Assembly (NCBI GenBank): GCA_948474755.1
Contig: CAOLHI010000654.1
Location: 434,001-498,000 of the forward strand
Direction of reading: 5' to 3'
Source: Ctenosaura bakeri
Taxonomy: Eukaryota > Chordata > Lepidosauria > Squamata > Iguanidae
DNA: 64,000 bases
Positions within the stretch are counted from its first letter, which is position 1. Every line of letters starts with the position of its first letter. A program made the translations under genes and the position numbers. Positions 60,301-64,000 of this stretch are shown in pieces. Below the pieces are notes generated by a model. It made no database searches. It saw only the letters and a list, made by a program, of their open reading frames with translations, and was not told the origin of the DNA.

Positions 60301-63300
60301 AATTAAAAAAAATCAGAAGAGGGTCTGAAATGAATGAAGTAATTTTCCCAAATCCTGTGGACATCAGAAGGAAGAGTATGCATTGTGGCCTAGGATGTAT
60401 GTCCTCCTCTTAGCAACTCTTGCTACTTCATTTGGTACAAAATGCAGCTGCTAGAATTTTCCTGGGTTATACCTATTCAGATTACAGCCACATCCACATT
60501 GCAAAAATATATCACTTTGATATCACGTTAACTGCCAAGGCTCCATTCTATGGATTTGTCATTTGGTAAACTGATTGGACTTCTCTGCTTCGAGAGCTCT
60601 ATTGCACCACCCTGACTCACAGTAGCAATTTCTGAGTATCTCACCAAACGACAAATCCTAGAATTCCATCAAATGGTGCCACGGGAGCTATAGTGGTAAG
60701 AAAGTCCTATATTTGTGCCGTATGGATTCTCTAGAAAAGACAGCAGTGCACCAACAGCAGAAGAATGGTTGTTAGAGAACATATGGTCAAGCAACATCAG
60801 AGTGTGATGAGGGTAAAAGAGGGCAAAAGTTATAAGAACAAAAATAACAAGATAAAATAAGTTGCCCCAGTTTGCTTTTGCCAGAGTCTTCTGGAAAGGG
60901 CAAAATTCTGCAACCTTCTCTTCCCTTCCCTCTTCTAAGTTGATTTAAAAAATATTTTTGCCCTTTGAGCTCAGTTTGAAGTAAGCTGAAGACAATGGGG
61001 GAAAGTGAGTGGAGGAGAAATAAACCGGGACATTTTGAAAGCAGTTGAAAAGCGGAATTACCGAGAATTAATTGAGACTGTCCTCACCAAATTGGGACTA
61101 TTGGAAGATACGCAACTGCTAGTTACTAAGTTTGTGTACATGGACTGGACAGGAGGTGTCATCTTGTCCTTTGCCTTTAGGTGGTAAAATTTATAGAATT
61201 GGCCAAGCCCTTTAAGAGCAGATGACCATGGAGAGCCCAGTTGGTTGGCCTAGTTGTTTTAACTTTTCTGCAGGAACAGAAAGGAAAAGGACACAAACCA
61301 GCAATGCCTCTTGTTATCATTTTTTGGTATTTCTCAAAAAAGCCACCACCTTCAGTTGCCATCGTCCTAAATTTTCCTTTCTGCTCACTGTCTTCCCAGT
61401 AGACCTATTCACCCCCACAGAAAGTGTTTTCCCAAATGCCAGTCCCTCTGTCATGTGGTGAAGGACAAGTCAAGGAGCTGGTTGTACAAAGCCTTTACTC
61501 ACGCTTTAATGTCCACAGGCTCTCCTTTTTCTGCTTTGTCCATAAGATATTTGATGAGGTTTTTTGCATAGTGCTGGATGATGGGAAGCATCTGTGGTCG
61601 GGTGGAGATAAAATAGCAAAACAAATTCAGGATGATAGTATTTATTTGAGTCCTGGCTCATATTTCACTCAAAAGACAAGACAACAGCAAAGCAACATGG
61701 GGGATAAAGGCACCCCGCAAGCTCTTTGCTGCCCGCCTTTTCCCTTCATTTAAGGCTATGACCTTACTTGAGAGTAAATCCCATTGAATTCAGTGGGTCC
61801 GCTTCTCCACAGATGTGTTTGTGCAGATATAGTAACGGTATATTGTTGAATACCCCGGTCAGGATTGCCCGTGCCGTTTAAAGCTACCAGAATGAAACGT
61901 TGAGAGAGCTCCCAACCCTTTAATGGTTCTTTAGATGAGAGAATTTCATCAGTTGTGGCTTGTCACACCACCAGGTTAACAAAAAACGCCTGTTAAAATT
62001 TCCTCTTCTGCACAATTTTTAAAGGCACAAGAGCCCTCTCTGCATTTCACCCCAGGATGCCTCAATCACCCATCATCTACCATATAAAAGTCAAAGCTTG
62101 TACGTTTGTCTGTGTCAGGCGAAGACCTCATATGACTGCCTGCCTAAGAAGATTCTATGGAATCCTGGGGTTCGTAGGTTAGGGAGGGGCCTTTAGAGAG
62201 CTCTTGGGCCTGGCTGGTTGCTACGGAGACGAGGCCTAGCAGCAAGGTGGAGGCCAGTGTATTTCCCTCAGGAACCCAACCTCTGTATGTTAATAACTCT
62301 GAATACAGATTGCATTGGGAAATATGAGGAAAAGTTACAGGTACTGGACAAGACAGTTTGGAGAATTAGAGACACAGGATCTCAAATCTTTCTAACAAGT
62401 ATTACGTATGAGAAAATAAAATCCTGGGCAACACCAGGTATATATGCTAGTATATATAGAAGAGTTCTATGGATGCCATGGACTGCCAAAAGGACCAATA
62501 AGTAGGTCCTAGAGCAAACCAAACTTTTCCTCTCCTTTCTTTTTCTTTCCTTAGAACTTAGAAGCTAGAATGACTGAACTGAGGCTATTGTACTTCGGCC
62601 ATATCTTGAGATGACATGAGCCATTAGAAAAGCTGCTCGTGTTGGATAAATAGGGGGAAAGGAAGAATGCATCACAGGTAGACGGAATCAATCAAGGAAG
62701 CCATGGCCCTGAGTCTGCAAGATCTGAGCAGGGTTGCTGCTAACAGGAGTATCTGAAAGTCTCTCATTCATAGTGACTCCATATATTGAAGCCAACCAGA
62801 CAGCAGTTAACATGACATTCACAGGATGGTTGTGTTAGTGACTCAAACAGACAGCTGGCCTAATATGTTGGCTCATTGTGTCTTCTAGCAAGCCATCTCC
62901 TAGTCTTACCTCCTTCAGCTTTCCACTGGTGAAGGTTGGAGAGAGTACAGTGCGAATCCTCTTCCAGTTCTCATCTTCAGCCAATGAAACAGCAGATTTC
63001 AACTTGCCAGTTGGGCCAAAAGTCTGCAAAATGAAACAATTGGACAGCAATGTAATCACAATATGAGAATAATCTTATCTGGAAAGGACAAGAATATGGT
63101 TCCAGAGCAACCAACAGCATTTAGATATTGCTGTTCCCTGCATCAATACTGTACTATTCCCTCATGTCTTGAGTCCAAGCCTATGTTCATCATTCATGTT
63201 TTATACCAATTTCCATATACAGATTCATCTTCTGAGAAACTCCCAAGTCCCTGCTACAGTACAGAATGCAGGGGATTCAGAGCTTGAAAGTAACTAGTTA

Positions 63301-63841
63301 CAAATAATGAGTTGCTTGGAATTAGTCTCCTTCCCCAAATTGCAGATGTAGCTTCATGAACAATAGTTTTACTACTCTTGCACCATACTGGTAACTTTTG
63401 CAAAGAACTTTTATTCCTTTCCTCCAGCAAATGTGGAATTAGAATATGAAATTGTGGTTTCCTAGGCATGTACTTGTGGTCCTGTATGTGTCATCATAAT
63501 AATCATTCCCTTTCCTATATTGAGAAGGGATGCCTTTGGAATATTCTCAGAATTTTCTACCCATGCCTACTCCTGAAAAAATCCATTGCTTCCTCCCCTC
63601 TTTACTTGCAAGAAGATAGGCATGTTATGTCAAGAGCTGCTAACCTCTAAGAGTTAACTTAGATCATGAGGTTCCAGAGAGAAAACAAAATGATTTTTTT
63701 TTCTAACCCTTTAAGAAATACAGACTCAAATGGGAACTTACCCGCCGATTGGTAAAGACTGAATAACACTCCTTCACTAATACCACTTTAATGATATCTG
63801 GATCTGTCACAGCCATTATAGGTGTTCGGCCATCATAAAAC
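51344..63841 (-). CDS. CYP3A: Cytochrome P450 3A-like (gene D), partial: exons 4-13, 5' end outside window
   Basis: Exons in transcript order: exon 4 63742-63841, 5 62910-63023, 6 61503-61591, 7 60130-60278, 8 58419-58546, 9 58162-58249, 10 57021-57181, 11 55270-55496, 12 52789-52951, 13 51344-51433 (TAG). They sum to 1309 nt with no stop or frameshift; adding standard exons 1-3 (218 nt), expected right of 64000, would give about 508 aa. Landmarks: [10 protein letters not shown] (exon 4), [19 protein letters not shown] (exon 5), ExxR as EIFR, PERF, and heme loop [14 protein letters not shown]. Exon 9 is 88 nt, longer than in B and C. The protein is clearly more divergent from B and C than they are from each other. 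Oddities: the I-helix reads GGYEATTN, so the conserved threonine is alanine and the preceding Ala-Gly is Gly-Gly; and the exon 11 donor is weak (GTACTG). Orientation matches gene C. Confidence 0.94.
53055..53155 (+). mobile_element. BovB/RTE-type LINE fragment
   Basis: Plus translation [17 protein letters not shown] matches the reverse transcriptase C-terminal region of RTE elements. Intron 11 of gene D. Confidence 0.65.
53161..53316. mobile_element. Fold-back MITE (family 1), shortened
   Basis: Left arm TCATTTCTGCACTGGACTGT, right arm ACAGTCTAGTGTGGAAATAG; about 156 bp. Intron 11 of gene D. Confidence 0.8.
53398..53600 (-). mobile_element. tRNA-derived SINE, minus orientation
   Basis: GTCATTTCCAACTTATGGAG (tail reversed), CCAAGGTCAGCCAGTGGGTT, and head end CACTACATCATGCTGGCTCT. 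Forms an inverted pair with the copy at 53672. Confidence 0.8.
53672..53853 (+). mobile_element. tRNA-derived SINE, plus orientation
   Basis: GAGAGCCAGAGTGGTGTAGT head and GATAAGTCAGAAATGACTTG tail, with a short internal CA expansion. About 70 bp from an inverted copy. Confidence 0.8.
53997..54028. repeat. 32-bp perfect palindrome
   Basis: AATGTTTAGGAACATT followed by its exact mirror, AATGTTCCTAAACATT. It sits at the 5' boundary of a truncated CR1 copy and repeats the CR1 word CTAAACATT in inverse. Confidence 0.9.
54008..54210 (+). mobile_element. CR1 LINE 3' fragment
   Basis: CCTAAACATTAAGAAGAACT, CTCCACCTTTGGAGATCTTT and GGGGCTGGACTGGATGGCCT. In intron 11 of gene D. Confidence 0.8.
54728..55110 (-). 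mobile_element. CR1 LINE 3' region
   Basis: GAATCATAGGATTGTAGAAT (reversed 3' tail), GGCCATCCAGCCTCTGTTTA, TTCCTGAAGTTTGAAGCCAT and CTTCTCCAGGCTAAACATAC. It is the most complete minus-strand CR1 in the window, within intron 11 of gene D in the same orientation as the gene. Confidence 0.9.
55710..55870 (+). mobile_element. tRNA-derived SINE of a different, MIR-like type
   Basis: GTAGAGTGTTGGATGAGAAT head, GTCACTGTCTCTCAGCCTGA, then TTGTTGTGATGATAAAATGG. Distinct from the ACA-tailed SINE. Intron 10 of gene D. Confidence 0.6.
55876..56830 (-). mobile_element. L2/CR1-like LINE, C-terminal reverse transcriptase region and 3' end
   Basis: Minus-strand translation shows [12 protein letters not shown], then [20 protein letters not shown] and [20 protein letters not shown], the pattern of L2-type reverse transcriptases (TSRLDYCNALYxGLP). 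It has frameshifts relative to an intact element. It fills most of intron 10 of gene D. Confidence 0.75.
57400..57560 (+). repeat. Unclassified interspersed repeat family, copy 3
   Basis: CAGAATCCTGCCCTTCCCTT, TAATAACTTCTGCCATCTTG and AAAGTAGCTGAAAAAGTCAG in the same order as copies near 19370, 26360 and 60860. Intron 9 of gene D. Confidence 0.45.
57805..58072 (+). mobile_element. CR1 LINE, young-looking 3' end
   Basis: Encodes [20 protein letters not shown] and ends with repeated GATTCTATGATTCTAT tail units. It differs from the 19870 copy at only a small number of positions. Intron 9 of gene D, antisense. Confidence 0.9.
58599..58769. mobile_element. Fold-back MITE (family 1), degenerate
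   Basis: Left GGCTGTTTCCGCACTAGACT, right AAAGTCTAGTGTGGAAATAG; the centre is rearranged. Intron 7 of gene D. Confidence 0.75.
60488..60725. mobile_element. Fold-back MITE, second family
   Basis: Arms CACATTGCAAAAATATATCA and inverse-like GTCCTATATTTGTGCCGT, inner GGCTCCATTCTATGGATTTG and AAATCCTAGAATTCCATCAA. It resembles the other squamate palindromic element type with a TTTGTAGTTTGGTGAG centre, but is strongly decayed. Intron 6 of gene D. Confidence 0.55.
60850..61050 (+). repeat. Unclassified interspersed repeat family, copy 4
   Basis: CCAGTTTGCTTTTGCCAGAG, GGAAAGGGCAAAATTCTGCA, TTTGCCCTTTGAGCTCAGTT, AAGCTGAAGACAATGGGGGA. Intron 6 of gene D. Confidence 0.5.
62150..62215. mobile_element. 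Fold-back MITE (family 1), inner fragment
   Basis: CTATGGAATCCTGGGGTTCG, then GGGAGGGGCCTTTAGAGAGC only. Confidence 0.45.
62430..62790 (+). mobile_element. BovB/RTE-type LINE 3' region
   Basis: Translations [15 protein letters not shown] and [14 protein letters not shown] match BovB C-terminal motifs (RVPWTARRTN, LKLQYFGHLMR). It ends with a decayed tail CATAGTGACTCCATATATTG. It has internal stops. Intron 5 of gene D. Confidence 0.75.
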
Positions 63842-64000
63842 CTAGAACAAACGTTTTGTATTCTAGCAGTCGTGTTTGAAATGCATTTAAACCATTTAAA
63901 ATTAGCGTTTTTTAAAATAAGAGAGTTTATTCAATTGGAGCTTTCTTAAAAAGAGACAGGTGCTTTTTTAAAAAAAAATATTCATCCTTGAGTTTTAGTT

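Overview
This window is squamate reptile DNA, most likely from a lizard. Two lines of evidence point there. The coding content is a cytochrome P450 family 3 subfamily A (CYP3A) cluster with the vertebrate 13-exon structure. The background repeats are CR1 and BovB/RTE LINEs, an L1 tail, tRNA-derived SINEs ending in ACA-rich tails, a Sauria-type SINE, 5S-rRNA-derived SINEs and many copies of a short fold-back DNA element. The species cannot be named from this sequence. No gene outside the CYP3A family was recognised.

Layout from left to right. (1) 1-1761, + strand: the last two exons (12 and 13) of a CYP3A copy, gene A. It has a destroyed exon 12 acceptor and a damaged heme-binding loop, so it is probably a pseudogene. 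(2) 2910-15744, + strand: gene B, complete, 13 exons, 1524 nt of CDS, 507 aa. All splice sites and the P450 landmarks are present, but the conserved I-helix threonine is proline. (3) 15745-31183: intergenic, mostly repeats (L1 tail, TA-rich minisatellite, CR1, SINEs, fold-back elements), with a decayed CYP3A relic (exons 10 and 11) at about 23.4-24.6 kb, + strand. (4) 31184-41807, - strand: gene C, complete, 13 exons, also 507 aa, with a canonical AGYETTS I-helix and a TATA box about 115 bp upstream of the ATG. (5) 41808-51343: intergenic and repeat-rich, with a long GGA microsatellite and several fold-back elements and SINEs. (6) 51344-63841, - strand: gene D, exons 4-13 of a more divergent CYP3A gene. 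Its exons 1-3 lie beyond the right edge, and its I-helix threonine is alanine.

Genes A and B point right and C and D point left, so the cluster converges on the 15.7-31.2 kb region. A and C share exon 12, intron 12, exon 13 and 3' flanking sequence in opposite orientation, which indicates an inverted segmental duplication. CYP3A enzymes are ER-anchored heme-thiolate monooxygenases that oxidise steroids, bile acids and xenobiotics. The copies here look like a birth-and-death array: one apparently standard enzyme (C), two intact copies with altered oxygen-activation residues (B and D), one recent pseudogene (A) and one old relic. All calls were made by reading the sequence; no search or alignment program was run.
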